Source: Thermoflavifilum sp. (GTDB lineage Bacteria > Bacteroidota > Bacteroidia > Chitinophagales > Chitinophagaceae). From it: a stretch of 64,000 nt of DNA. This document shows, one piece after another, positions 18,102 through 26,621 of the stretch. A program made the translations under genes and the position numbers. The number at the start of each line of letters is the position of its first letter. The stretch's first letter is position 1. The stretch is from positions 62,001 through 126,000 of the forward strand of contig JAIMAQ010000001.1 of assembly GCA_023511875.1 (NCBI GenBank). The letters run 5' to 3'. The notes beneath the pieces were generated by a model. It searched no databases, was not told the DNA's origin, and worked only from the letters and a program-made list of their open reading frames with translations.

Positions 18102-18109
18102 CAAATTTA
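18102..18109 (-). promoter_or_regulatory. Bacteroidota -7 promoter element for the OstA-like gene
   Basis: TAAATTTG on the minus strand, 24 nt before the ATG, in the 43-nt gap after the MlaD-like gene. It may add an internal start to the operon. Confidence 0.45.
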
Positions 18110-18120
18110 CCTGCAAGTCT

Positions 18121-19107
18121 TTATTTGCTCATGCTACTTTGTGGCAATAGATAAATCGTATCGGGGGTAAGTGGTTGTATTTTAGCTCGGCTGCCAAAAA
18201 TAGAAAAATGTACATATCGGCCTGGATTAAGCCGCAGATCTTCTAACAAGCGATTTAGGTTGAGTGTTGATTGCTGTAAATTTCGATAGAGTTGTGGATT
18301 ATTGACCAGTTCACCCAATGAACCCTGTCCGCGGTTAATCTTGACTAAAATTTGATGTAAAGTATCTAGCGAAGCTTCTAATTGGGTAGAGATTTGCTTC
18401 CATTGCACTTCTGCAAGTTGCCGGGTGATTTGTTGGGTATTTGACAAAATGGTATGCAAGGTATCTTTTTCTGCAGTGAGCCCGGCTATAAATACATTCA
18501 CCCGTTGCATGATTTGATGCGTTTGCGCAGTGGCCGTGTCTAAATGGGCAAGTGATCGCTTTAGGGAAGCAATAGATTGCTGCAAATCTTGACGTGTGCT
18601 GGGCGACAGCAGAGCGTGTACATCGTACAGTACTGTATCTACGCTTGCCAATGTATGCTGCAACTCTTGCGACAGGGGAGAAAGCTGGCGGGTAAGCTCA
18701 CCCGAAATCGAGCTGGGCGGTGCACTCTGTAAGGTGTCTCCACTTTTGAGCATTTGAGCCGCATCGCCCAATTCTATACGAATGCTTTTGGAACCTAATA
18801 GATCAGGACTATAAATGCTAGCAGTAGAATTAATAGGAATGCGTACATTTTTATTGAGGTTGATTTTCACAATCACCACATCGGGATCGGTTGAAGAAAG
18901 CTGCATGGCAGCCACACGCCCTACCAACAAACCATTGATCACTACAGGGCTGGAAACATTAAGCCCTTGCACATCATGAAATCGGACGTAAACATTTTTT
19001 CCCGAACTAAATAAATTATTTCCTTTTAAAATATTAAATCCAATGATCAACAGGGTTACACTGATCACAGTTAATGCACCAATTTTAGTCTCGTTTGAAA
19101 CTTTCAC
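18121..19107 (-). CDS. MlaD/MCE-domain lipid transport protein
   Basis: 328 residues starting with GTG. One N-terminal membrane anchor (about 9-28), then an MCE domain at about 37-115 (VYVRFHDVQGLNVSSPVVINGLLVGRV... written here only in part), with the typical LGSKSIRIELGD end. The rest is helical and rich in Gln, Leu and Ser, consistent with the coiled barrel-lining helices of MCE proteins. MlaD hexamers in the inner membrane carry phospholipids between membranes together with an MlaE permease and MlaF ATPase; those partners would be expected upstream but are not in the adjacent genes, where uracil-DNA glycosylase is divergent. First gene of the MlaD-OstA-AI-2E series. Confidence 0.88.
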   Translation of the reverse strand: MKVSNETKIGALTVISVTLLIIGFNILKGNNLFSSGKNVYVRFHDVQGLNVSSPVVINGLLVGRVAAMQLSSTDPDVVIVKINLNKNVRIPINSTASIYSPDLLGSKSIRIELGDAAQMLKSGDTLQSAPPSSISGELTRQLSPLSQELQHTLASVDTVLYDVHALLSPSTRQDLQQSIASLKRSLAHLDTATAQTHQIMQRVNVFIAGLTAEKDTLHTILSNTQQITRQLAEVQWKQISTQLEASLDTLHQILVKINRGQGSLGELVNNPQLYRNLQQSTLNLNRLLEDLRLNPGRYVHFSIFGSRAKIQPLTPDTIYLLPQSSMSK

Positions 19108-19133
19108 GGAATAAAGCTTTTGATTTAAGTAAA

Positions 19134-19141
19134 CAAACCTA
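19134..19141 (-). promoter_or_regulatory. Bacteroidota -7 promoter element for the MlaD-like gene
   Basis: TAGGTTTG on the minus strand, 26 nt before the GTG start; exact TAnnTTTG match. Confidence 0.5.
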
Positions 19142-19223
19142 CATAAAATTCCTGATAGCCGTTATTTCCCTTTCTTTCTCCTCATCTAGCAAAAATAGCC
19201 ACACATTTTTTGCCAGACTAAAC

Positions 19224-19231
19224 TATCTTTA
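19224..19231 (+). promoter_or_regulatory. Near-consensus -7 element for ung
   Basis: TATCTTTA, one mismatch from TAnnTTTG, 4 nt before the ATG at 19236. Confidence 0.35.
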
Positions 19232-19235
19232 GGCC

Positions 19236-19910
19236 ATGGAGGTAAAAATAGAACCCAGCTGGAAAGCCGTGCTGGCATCTGAATTTGACCAACCTTATTT
19301 TGAACGTATCGTTACCCACCTGAAAACCGAAAAACAAATGGGTAAAATCATTTACCCTCCAGGTAAATATATCTTTAACGCTTTTGAACAAACACCTTTC
19401 GACCGTGTAAAAGTAGTTATACTGGGTCAAGATCCTTATCATGGACCCGGACAAGCACATGGACTATGCTTTTCCGTGCCAGCGGGTATTGCTTTCCCAC
19501 CTTCGCTGATCAACATCTTCAAAGAGCTTCACGACGATCTGGGTGTGCCCATGCCTCGCCATGGCGATCTGACGCCCTGGGCTCAACAAGGTGTACTGCT
19601 GCTCAATGCAATCCTCACCGTGCGTGCAGGAGAGCCAACTTCTCACAGCCAAATCGGCTGGCATTTGTTTACCGACGCCGTTATCCGCAAGTTATCTGCA
19701 AGCAAATCGGGATTGGTATTCTTGCTTTGGGGGAGCTTTGCTCAAAGTAAAGCCCAACTCATCGATGCTCAAAAACATCATATTCTCCGTGCAGCCCACC
19801 CTTCTCCCCGTTCCGCAAATAAAGGCTTCTTTGGCTGTCGGCATTTTTCCAAAACCAATGAGCTCCTCATTCAACAAAAACAATCGCCTATCGACTGGCA
19901 ACTACCTTAA
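19236..19910 (+). CDS. ung: Uracil-DNA glycosylase, family 1
   Basis: 224 residues. Removes uracil from DNA as the first step of base excision repair. The water-activating motif GQDPYHGPGQAHG has catalytic D66; the Pro/Ser loop and uracil-binding LLLNAILTVRAGEPTSH follow; the C-terminal HPSPRSANKG loop with H188 is the minor-groove intercalation motif (HPSPLS in E. coli). Length matches the family. It stands divergent from the MlaD-like gene and 22 nt upstream of plsC. Confidence 0.97.
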   Translation: MEVKIEPSWKAVLASEFDQPYFERIVTHLKTEKQMGKIIYPPGKYIFNAFEQTPFDRVKVVILGQDPYHGPGQAHGLCFSVPAGIAFPPSLINIFKELHDDLGVPMPRHGDLTPWAQQGVLLLNAILTVRAGEPTSHSQIGWHLFTDAVIRKLSASKSGLVFLLWGSFAQSKAQLIDAQKHHILRAAHPSPRSANKGFFGCRHFSKTNELLIQQKQSPIDWQLP

Positions 19911-19932
19911 CTCGGCTTAATTTCGCGCAGTG

Positions 19933-20712
19933 ATGACCCAAGCTTCACGTATACACCTTTTTGCCCGCATCGTATTCGGCCTATTTGCCTTGTATGTGGC
20001 GTTGCTATTTCTCATTACAATGATTCCCACAGCTATTTATGTTGCCCTGTGCAATTTGCTTTTTCGTGAACCGCAACGCATCAAAATGATCTTAAAAGGA
20101 TATCGGGTATGGATGTATGTATTCTTACCCCTGGCTGGTTGTCCATTTCGGATCTCTGGAAAAGAACATGTACAGCAGGGGGGGCCTTTTGTGATCGTGG
20201 CTAATCATCGGTCGTTCATGGATATTCTGGTGATGACCCCCTTTGTACCGGGAGTTAACAAGACACTCGCCAAAAAAGAGTTTGCCTCGATTCCGGTGTT
20301 TAATCTTATTTACAAGGCAGGATCGGTGCTGGTCGACCGAAAAAATCCTGCTAGTCGCGCCAAGAGCCTGGAAGAGATGAAACATGTGCTCGCCCAAGGT
20401 ATGCACATAATTATTTATCCCGAAGGCACCCGCAACATCAGTTCAGAACCGTTACGCTCTTTTCAAGATGGAGCATTTGCCCTAGCCATCGATACACAGC
20501 GCCCTATACTGCCTGCCGTGCTGTTGCACACGGGAAAAATTTTACCACCAAAAGCTGGACTTTATTTTCGACCGCATCACATTGAATTGCATTTTCTTCC
20601 TCCCGTTGCTGTAGAAGGGCTCAACCGCTCACAGATAGGCCAGTTGAAACAACAAGTTTTTGATCTCATGCGGGACTATTACATTCAGCATGAGCAAACG
20701 CATCATCATTGA
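19933..20712 (+). CDS. plsC: 1-acyl-sn-glycerol-3-phosphate acyltransferase
   Basis: About 259 residues; acylates lysophosphatidic acid at the inner membrane in phospholipid synthesis. One N-terminal membrane segment (about 10-40). Motif I NHRSFMD (about residues 91-97) carries the catalytic His and Asp, motif II GSVLVDRKNPASR, motif III IIIYPEGTRN, motif IV ILPAVL. A GTG lies just before the ATG I chose, so the start is uncertain by one codon. Its stop overlaps the stop of the convergent LptD-like gene by 7 nt. Confidence 0.94.
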   Translation: MTQASRIHLFARIVFGLFALYVALLFLITMIPTAIYVALCNLLFREPQRIKMILKGYRVWMYVFLPLAGCPFRISGKEHVQQGGPFVIVANHRSFMDILVMTPFVPGVNKTLAKKEFASIPVFNLIYKAGSVLVDRKNPASRAKSLEEMKHVLAQGMHIIIYPEGTRNISSEPLRSFQDGAFALAIDTQRPILPAVLLHTGKILPPKAGLYFRPHHIELHFLPPVAVEGLNRSQIGQLKQQVFDLMRDYYIQHEQTHHH

Positions 20713-23369
20713 AATAAATCATAAAACTGCCGGGTACGGGTAAACTTAAGATCGTGTAAGACGCCTGCAACAGGATTGATGGTGATGCTAAACGATTTGT
20801 AAAATCCATAGGGAATGATACTGATGTTCATTCGCCAGCAATGCAAATCACGAGTGAGATTAATGGTAGTATAAGTCAATTGTTTCATCCGAAAATCAAA
20901 ACCGCTACTAATGCTGATCTTCCACTTGGGTGTAAGATTGAAATCACCACTAAACATGAGCGATTGGTTAAAGATAGTTGTATCGCGCTTGTAGTCGGGC
21001 GTTCGCGTGCGACTAAAGCTCAACGAATAACTCAAGTTTAAGCTCCAAGGTATACTAAAATCTACCATGTCGGCAAAATTTCGCGGCCTGGCTAGCATTT
21101 GTTGCTCTTGTTGCAAGCTACTGGCCTGCTCTACTTCACCTTCGGTGGGTGAAGAAGTATTGGATTTTTGTTTTTTCTCTTGTGAACGAAAAGAAGTACT
21201 TAAAGCAATATTGCCACTGCGCAATTTGCCTAATGAATATCTACCCGTTTGCCATATATAACGATTGATGTCGCGACCTGTAGAATCCTGCACATAAGGA
21301 TCTATGATACCTCCTGCAGAAAGATTAATCTTATCAAACAAATTGGTACTGGCTGAAAGGGTAATGGGGCTAAGTTTCAGCGAATCGGCATAAAAATTAT
21401 ATGCGCTGTTGATATTAAAACTGTTTAACAACGTGATTTTTTTCTCATGATTAACCGTATCTTTTTTAGAAAAAACTTTCATTTCCAGGTTATTGTTAAT
21501 GCCAAAATTCAATCCTCCAAATCGTCCATATGATGGTGGCCCATAAATTGATCCATCGAATACAGAAACCTGTTGCTTATAACCATTGGTATCGACCTGA
21601 ACGAGATAATAATATCGGCTCCCCAGATCAGGCTGATACGAAATCCCAACAGTCGGTGTCATCACATGCCGGATAGCCTTGATCTTTCCATGCTTAAACT
21701 GTACAAGTCCATACAAACGGGTACTCAAAGACGCACCCGTATTGAGTTGTGTAGTAGGGAAAAAGCCATATTGATAAGTGGTGTCTAGCTTATTCAATTT
21801 AGGGATAAATCTCAAAAACATTTTTCGGGTGTAAAACGTTTGGCTAAAACCTATACTCGGCGTGAAGGTAAAATATTTAAATGCCGGCAGCGAAAGGCTT
21901 ATGGGAATATTGTGTTGGATACCACTTTGAAACTTCTTAAAAAAACTTGGCTTCAAAAACTCTGTATCAATAAAATTCACGCTATTGGCAGCTTGCATGT
22001 TGTAACCAATACCAATTTTTTGATACCATTTAGGAATGCCCGCAAGGTTGCGGGGCTGGAATGGATAAATGGTATTCATGGTAAAAGTGAGCTGAGGAAA
22101 GGAAATATTTACCTGTCGAGTAGAGGTGTTTTGATTATGGCTGGCGCTAAGTGTGAGGTTAAATGGTGATCCCTGCCAGGTTTTGGAAAAAGCAATAGAA
22201 GAAGTCAATGTGTTGTTGAGCCTCACTGCAGGATCTGTAACATTGTACAAATTATAAGTAGATGTGCCCGCATTCACGCTAGCTGAAAAATTCACTCCAG
22301 GATGCAATTTGGGGTCGATACTATGCGACCACATGATCCGAAAATCTTTTGAATGTTGAAAATCGGGCGTTTTAGGATCCCCAAAACGAGTGCTGGCAAT
22401 ACTTAAATTTAAGCTTCCATTATATCGATACCGCTTTCGATAAGTAGGATTAATGGTAAGGTCCCAGCTGCCATATGAATACACATCTCCTCGAATAATC
22501 ATGTCAAAATAGGGTCCCAGACCCAGATAATAACCCAACCCAGTCAAGCCAATACCTTTTTGTTGAGATACGGTGTAAGCTGGTGGTAACAATCCCGTAC
22601 GTTGACCGGTAGAAAGTGGAAAAATAAAAAAAGGCAAATACAAAGGAGTAGGCACCCCCTCAAATGCTAATTCGGCATTGCGCGCCACGATGAGCTTGTT
22701 GGCAATCACTTTGGCTTGGCCAATGTGTATGGCGAAATGTGGCGTATCTAAATCACAAGTCGTATACCATCCCTTGGCACCATACACGGTGTTGTTGTTG
22801 ACAATCTTTGATTTCTCGCTGTGCAAAAAACCTTCTCCTTGTTGTGTGGTGGTATTGACAATATATCCTTTCTTGGTTTTGAAATCATAGCGAATTGTAT
22901 CCGATAAAAACGTCTGATTACCATCTTTAAATACTGGCGCTTCATGTGGCAATCCTGCACTGTCGAGCACATAAAAGGCCGTCACAATCGAAGTGTGCTG
23001 ATTGAGCTGGATCCTATCGGCCTTAAGTTCATAATTCCTATACGTGGTCTTCGCTTGATTAAACAAAAAAATCTTTTGCTGCTGCATGTCCATCACAATA
23101 GAATCGGAGGCCTGATATTGTGCAGGCGCGTCGAGCGCATCTTTGGATAGTCGAATAGCCGTAGTGTCCAACTTCAAGCTGTCTACACCTTGCTCCGTTT
23201 GCAAAGGGCGAATGGCAGGCAAAATAGTATCGGCTACGGAAGAAGTAGACTTACTAGGAAGCTGTGCATAACCTACTGCATGTAGGCCGAGCATGAAACA
23301 ACCAACGAATAACCATGGCAACAGTCCAATGAGTGGCGTTTTTACGTTATTTTTGCTGTATAGTGCCAT
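20706..23369 (-). CDS. Putative LPS assembly protein, LptD-like
   Basis: 887 residues with a signal peptide (about 1-36, GYAQ). Residues about 85-250 are an OstA-like beta domain (IVMDMQQQKIFLFNQAKTTY, ELKADRIQLN, TIRYDFKTKKGYI), followed by LPFFIFPLSTGQRTGLLPP, the hallmark joining an LptD N-domain to its barrel. The remainder consists of alternating beta strands ending in an aromatic residue before the stop (RQFYDLFQ), as in outer-membrane barrels. LptD inserts lipopolysaccharide into the outer leaflet. The Bacteroidota form is more divergent than the proteobacterial one. An exact TAATTTTG lies 7 nt before the ATG. Confidence 0.9.
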   Translation of the reverse strand: MALYSKNNVKTPLIGLLPWLFVGCFMLGLHAVGYAQLPSKSTSSVADTILPAIRPLQTEQGVDSLKLDTTAIRLSKDALDAPAQYQASDSIVMDMQQQKIFLFNQAKTTYRNYELKADRIQLNQHTSIVTAFYVLDSAGLPHEAPVFKDGNQTFLSDTIRYDFKTKKGYIVNTTTQQGEGFLHSEKSKIVNNNTVYGAKGWYTTCDLDTPHFAIHIGQAKVIANKLIVARNAELAFEGVPTPLYLPFFIFPLSTGQRTGLLPPAYTVSQQKGIGLTGLGYYLGLGPYFDMIIRGDVYSYGSWDLTINPTYRKRYRYNGSLNLSIASTRFGDPKTPDFQHSKDFRIMWSHSIDPKLHPGVNFSASVNAGTSTYNLYNVTDPAVRLNNTLTSSIAFSKTWQGSPFNLTLSASHNQNTSTRQVNISFPQLTFTMNTIYPFQPRNLAGIPKWYQKIGIGYNMQAANSVNFIDTEFLKPSFFKKFQSGIQHNIPISLSLPAFKYFTFTPSIGFSQTFYTRKMFLRFIPKLNKLDTTYQYGFFPTTQLNTGASLSTRLYGLVQFKHGKIKAIRHVMTPTVGISYQPDLGSRYYYLVQVDTNGYKQQVSVFDGSIYGPPSYGRFGGLNFGINNNLEMKVFSKKDTVNHEKKITLLNSFNINSAYNFYADSLKLSPITLSASTNLFDKINLSAGGIIDPYVQDSTGRDINRYIWQTGRYSLGKLRSGNIALSTSFRSQEKKQKSNTSSPTEGEVEQASSLQQEQQMLARPRNFADMVDFSIPWSLNLSYSLSFSRTRTPDYKRDTTIFNQSLMFSGDFNLTPKWKISISSGFDFRMKQLTYTTINLTRDLHCWRMNISIIPYGFYKSFSITINPVAGVLHDLKFTRTRQFYDLFQ

Positions 23370-23376
23370 GGCTCGA

Positions 23377-23384
23377 CAAAATTA
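23377..23384 (-). promoter_or_regulatory. Bacteroidota -7 promoter element for the LptD-like gene
   Basis: TAATTTTG on the minus strand, exact match, 7 nt before the ATG. Confidence 0.5.
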
Positions 23385-23447
23385 GGTATATCCGCCATTA
23401 TTCATGGATTTGCTTATTCTAAAGCTTTTTTAAAAAACATTAACATC

Positions 23448-24665
23448 ATGCATACGCCTGCTTGTAAAAGTCTTGTTTTCCTTTTCTGGTTGGTGCTGTG
23501 CTGTATTTGGGGAAATATTCCACAAACAAGTATGGCCCAATCGAATGGCAATCGCAAATTCATTGTTGTGTTGGATGCAGGTCATGGGGGTAGCGATGTG
23601 GGCGCACGCGGAAGTTTTTCTTTGGAAAAAAATGTGGCTCTTGCCATCACCCTTAAACTAGGCGACCTTCTCCAAAAAACTCAACCTGATGTACAAGTTG
23701 TCTATACCCGCACTTCCGATACCTATCCCGCTCTCTATGAACGTGCAGCACTAGCCAATAAAGTACATGCCGATCTATTTATTTCTATTCATTGCAATTC
23801 AATGCCCTACCATCGCGTATTGGTTGGTCATCACTATGTGAAACGCCATGGCAAACGCTATCGCGTGCCCATCTACAAAATGGTAAGATCTGACAGCGAA
23901 ACAGGTACCGAAACTTATGTGCTGGGACTCCATCGTATGGGACAAAAAACACAAGCCATTGAATCTGAAATGGAAGCCGATAGCAACGATGTAGAAGCAC
24001 GTGAGAATGCTTATATCGTGCATGAAAAGAATTATCAACAAAACTATGGTGGATTTGACCCCAGTAAGCCAGAAACCTATATTTTACTGGCTCTTCACTC
24101 CTCCGCTTACCTATCACAAAGTATAGCCTTTGCAGATAGTGTAGAACAAGAATTTAAGCGTGTAGGTCGCCCGAGCCGAGGAGTAAAGCAAAAAGGATTG
24201 GCCGTGTTGGCAGGTACGGCTATGCCAGCCGTATTGATTGAAACAGGATTTATTAATAATCCTACCGAAGAAAAGTATTTGAATTCCCCTTCTGGCCAAT
24301 TGCAAATTGCTCAATGTATTGCGAATGCTATTGAAAAATACAAAGAAGCTGTTTGGAAATACCGTTCACTGGCCAACACCGTCCAAGAATCATTTAGCTC
24401 TACCGATCCTGCTCCTATATACCGCATTCAATTGCTCGTGAGCAGCCAACAATACTCCCCTAACGATCGTATCTTTCAACATATCGATCTACCTATCACC
24501 GTTGAAGATACAATCATCAACCAACAAAAATTATATCGCTATTTAGCTGGTGCATTTACTGAAAGAGATTCGGCCCAACAAAAATTGGATCTCATTCGGC
24601 AAATGGGCTTCAAAGATGCCTTTATCGTTACCTATCGGCAAGGTATACGAACCGATGACCAGTAA
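23448..24665 (+). CDS. N-acetylmuramoyl-L-alanine amidase (Amidase_3) with SPOR-like tail
   Basis: 405 residues with a signal peptide (1-30). Zn ligands H46 (VLDAGHGGSD), E60 (LEKNVA) and H115 (FISIHCN), and the catalytic Glu in VLIETGFINN, define Amidase_3; it cleaves the amide between MurNAc and the stem peptide in the periplasm during cell separation. An insert of about 65 residues (120-190), basic then acidic, lies between the third ligand and the core, where AmiA/B/C carry a regulatory helix. Residues about 327-397 resemble a SPOR domain (YRYLAGAFTERDSAQQKL, MGFKDAFIV), which would target septal glycan. Ends 5 nt from the convergent sulfatase. Confidence 0.92.
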   Translation: MHTPACKSLVFLFWLVLCCIWGNIPQTSMAQSNGNRKFIVVLDAGHGGSDVGARGSFSLEKNVALAITLKLGDLLQKTQPDVQVVYTRTSDTYPALYERAALANKVHADLFISIHCNSMPYHRVLVGHHYVKRHGKRYRVPIYKMVRSDSETGTETYVLGLHRMGQKTQAIESEMEADSNDVEARENAYIVHEKNYQQNYGGFDPSKPETYILLALHSSAYLSQSIAFADSVEQEFKRVGRPSRGVKQKGLAVLAGTAMPAVLIETGFINNPTEEKYLNSPSGQLQIAQCIANAIEKYKEAVWKYRSLANTVQESFSSTDPAPIYRIQLLVSSQQYSPNDRIFQHIDLPITVEDTIINQQKLYRYLAGAFTERDSAQQKLDLIRQMGFKDAFIVTYRQGIRTDDQ

Positions 24666-24670
24666 GTTAT

Positions 24671-26533
24671 TTACGGTTTAAGCTTTAGAAAATCATCATA
24701 AGCTACTTGCTGATAAGCATGAATAACACGAATGTATGCAGGAGTAAGAGTGCTATCGGGCAATTGTGCTATCCAATAACCCGGATGGTGATTGAGCAGA
24801 GACACATAGCCTCGACCTGTGACCAATCCCGAACCGGTGAAATAATTAAAACTTGCAAACTCGGGAGTATACCGATTAAACAGATTCTTACTCCATGGAT
24901 AACGCTTTCTATAGTCTATATGCATTTGCGCTAGCAAGGTAGCCACTATATCGAGCTGCGAGCTGATGCGATGCATGATTTTCCCCCTCCATTCAGGTTT
25001 AATCACTTCTCCAGCTAAAATGAGTGGAATCCGATGACGCAGCTTCTCTTCTAATGCCCGTAATACCTGTGATTCATGGCTATGATCGGCAACAAATATC
25101 CACAACGTATGTTGAAACCAGGGCTCTTGCCTAGCTGCATGAAGCAATTTTCCAATAGCTGCATCGGTATAATGCATAGCATTGATAAAAGGAATTTGAT
25201 AAGGTGAAACCCGTAATGTATCGGGCGCTGGGATATCGTATGGAATATGTGAACTTAAAGTATACCAGCAATAAAAGAATGGGGTATCGGCTCGGCGGAG
25301 TTGCTGTGCAAAAATATCACACATAATCCCATCGGGAATACCCAGAGCTCCTCTGGGCAAGCTTGCAGGAAGATCGTGTCCATCAATCACCCAATCGAAA
25401 TGTTTATTAAATGCATATCCACGTAGATTACCAAAATCAAGCTGTCCACCCTATAAAAATCCTGTATGGTAACCCACTCGTTGCAAATCTTCATTGATGG
25501 CTGGTAAATGCTTAGTCATTTCTGGATCATCACAAACCGAAACCCCACTAGTAGCAGGAAAAGCACTTAAAATAGCTGGAATGCCTTGGTCAGAAACATG
25601 TCCACTTGCATATAAACTATCAAAATAAATCCCCTCATGAATCAAGCTGTCTAATACTGGCGTAATGATGGGATTCACGGCATCTGCTGTAAAACTTTCT
25701 AATATCACCAACACAATATTGGGTCGCGGAGTGCTCAACACTTCAACTGTAGTATCTTTAGGGGTAGCATACAAGCTATCGATAATGTTTCTGGCCTCTG
25801 CATCAGAAAAATACCCATAGGGATTATAGCGCTCATGATCATAATGACTTAGCAAGTTCCTAACAAGGCTCCAGGAAGGATTAACGGCAGCGTCATTCAA
25901 AATACTTTTGGTAGAAAAATAACTGATGCTTTCGCTGATGGGAAAACGCTTCCAACCCCCACGTATACCCGTAAATATGAAGAACCCTCCTATCAACAAA
26001 ATCATACCTCCATTAAAGATTCGTTTACGAAAAGCTTGATGAGTAGCAATGGCAAATACATGAACATATCTGATATACAACCATGTGTAAATCAGATCAA
26101 GCAAAATGGTACAACCAAAGAAGAGAAGCGTGAGTGGCCAGGATGCAGTATGAAACACCTCCGAGGGATGCTGAAAATGTGAAAGCGCTTCATAATTTAA
26201 TTTAGACTGCCACTCAGTATACACGGCTGCTTCTCCATAAGCAATGCTTCCTTGTACAAACAAGATAACTAATGTGAAAATAAGCGCTATTTGATGATAA
26301 AATCTTTTTTGACATACATATCCACAGATCATCAATAAAAAAGGTATGACTAAGGAATAACATGCCGTGGAAATATCGAGTGGAATAGCATAACGAAATG
26401 ATTGAAAAACTTCTTTCGTAGATATATGTCGAAGAAGATCATGATTTACTATGAAAAATACTAACCTATTACAGGCAAATACTAATAACCAGAATAGCAA
26501 ACTTTTAACTAGCCAAACGGCTATCTTTCTCAT
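24671..26533 (-). pseudogene. LTA-synthase-like membrane sulfatase interrupted by one in-frame amber codon
   Basis: Bases 26533-25451 encode 360 residues: about five membrane segments, then the start of an alkaline-phosphatase-type domain (IVLVILESF with metal ligand E279; SGHVSDQGIPA with S314 where a Thr nucleophile is usual). A TAG at 25453-25451 ends it. The next codons in the same frame read GGQLDFGNLRGYAF and continue without break for 259 residues to 24671, including VADHSHES (metal ligands). Relatives usually have Tyr at this place, and TAC or TAT differs from TAG in one base. Restored length would be 620 residues, normal for the family, which transfers phosphoglycerol or phosphoethanolamine-type groups outside the membrane. 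The rest of the gene is undamaged, so the stop is recent, a read error, or read through. Confidence 0.88.
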
Positions 26534-26554
26534 AGGAATGTTGCATCAGGACTG

Positions 26555-26562
26555 CAAAGATA
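26555..26562 (-). promoter_or_regulatory. Promoter of the sulfatase gene
   Basis: TATCTTTG on the minus strand with TTTG (plus-strand CAAA at 26586-26589) 23 nt upstream; 21 nt before the ATG. The intact promoter suggests the gene is still expressed. Confidence 0.5.
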
Positions 26563-26621
26563 TAGCGTTCACATCAAAGTGCGTGCAAACGTAAAGTAAA
26601 CAAGCCCATACTTTGTGTTAG

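Noticed and set aside
25391-25453. Frameshift in the LTA-synthase-like gene
   Set aside because: The reading frame before and after the break is the same (60 nt between the stop and the second frame's first Met); it is a nonsense codon and not an indel.
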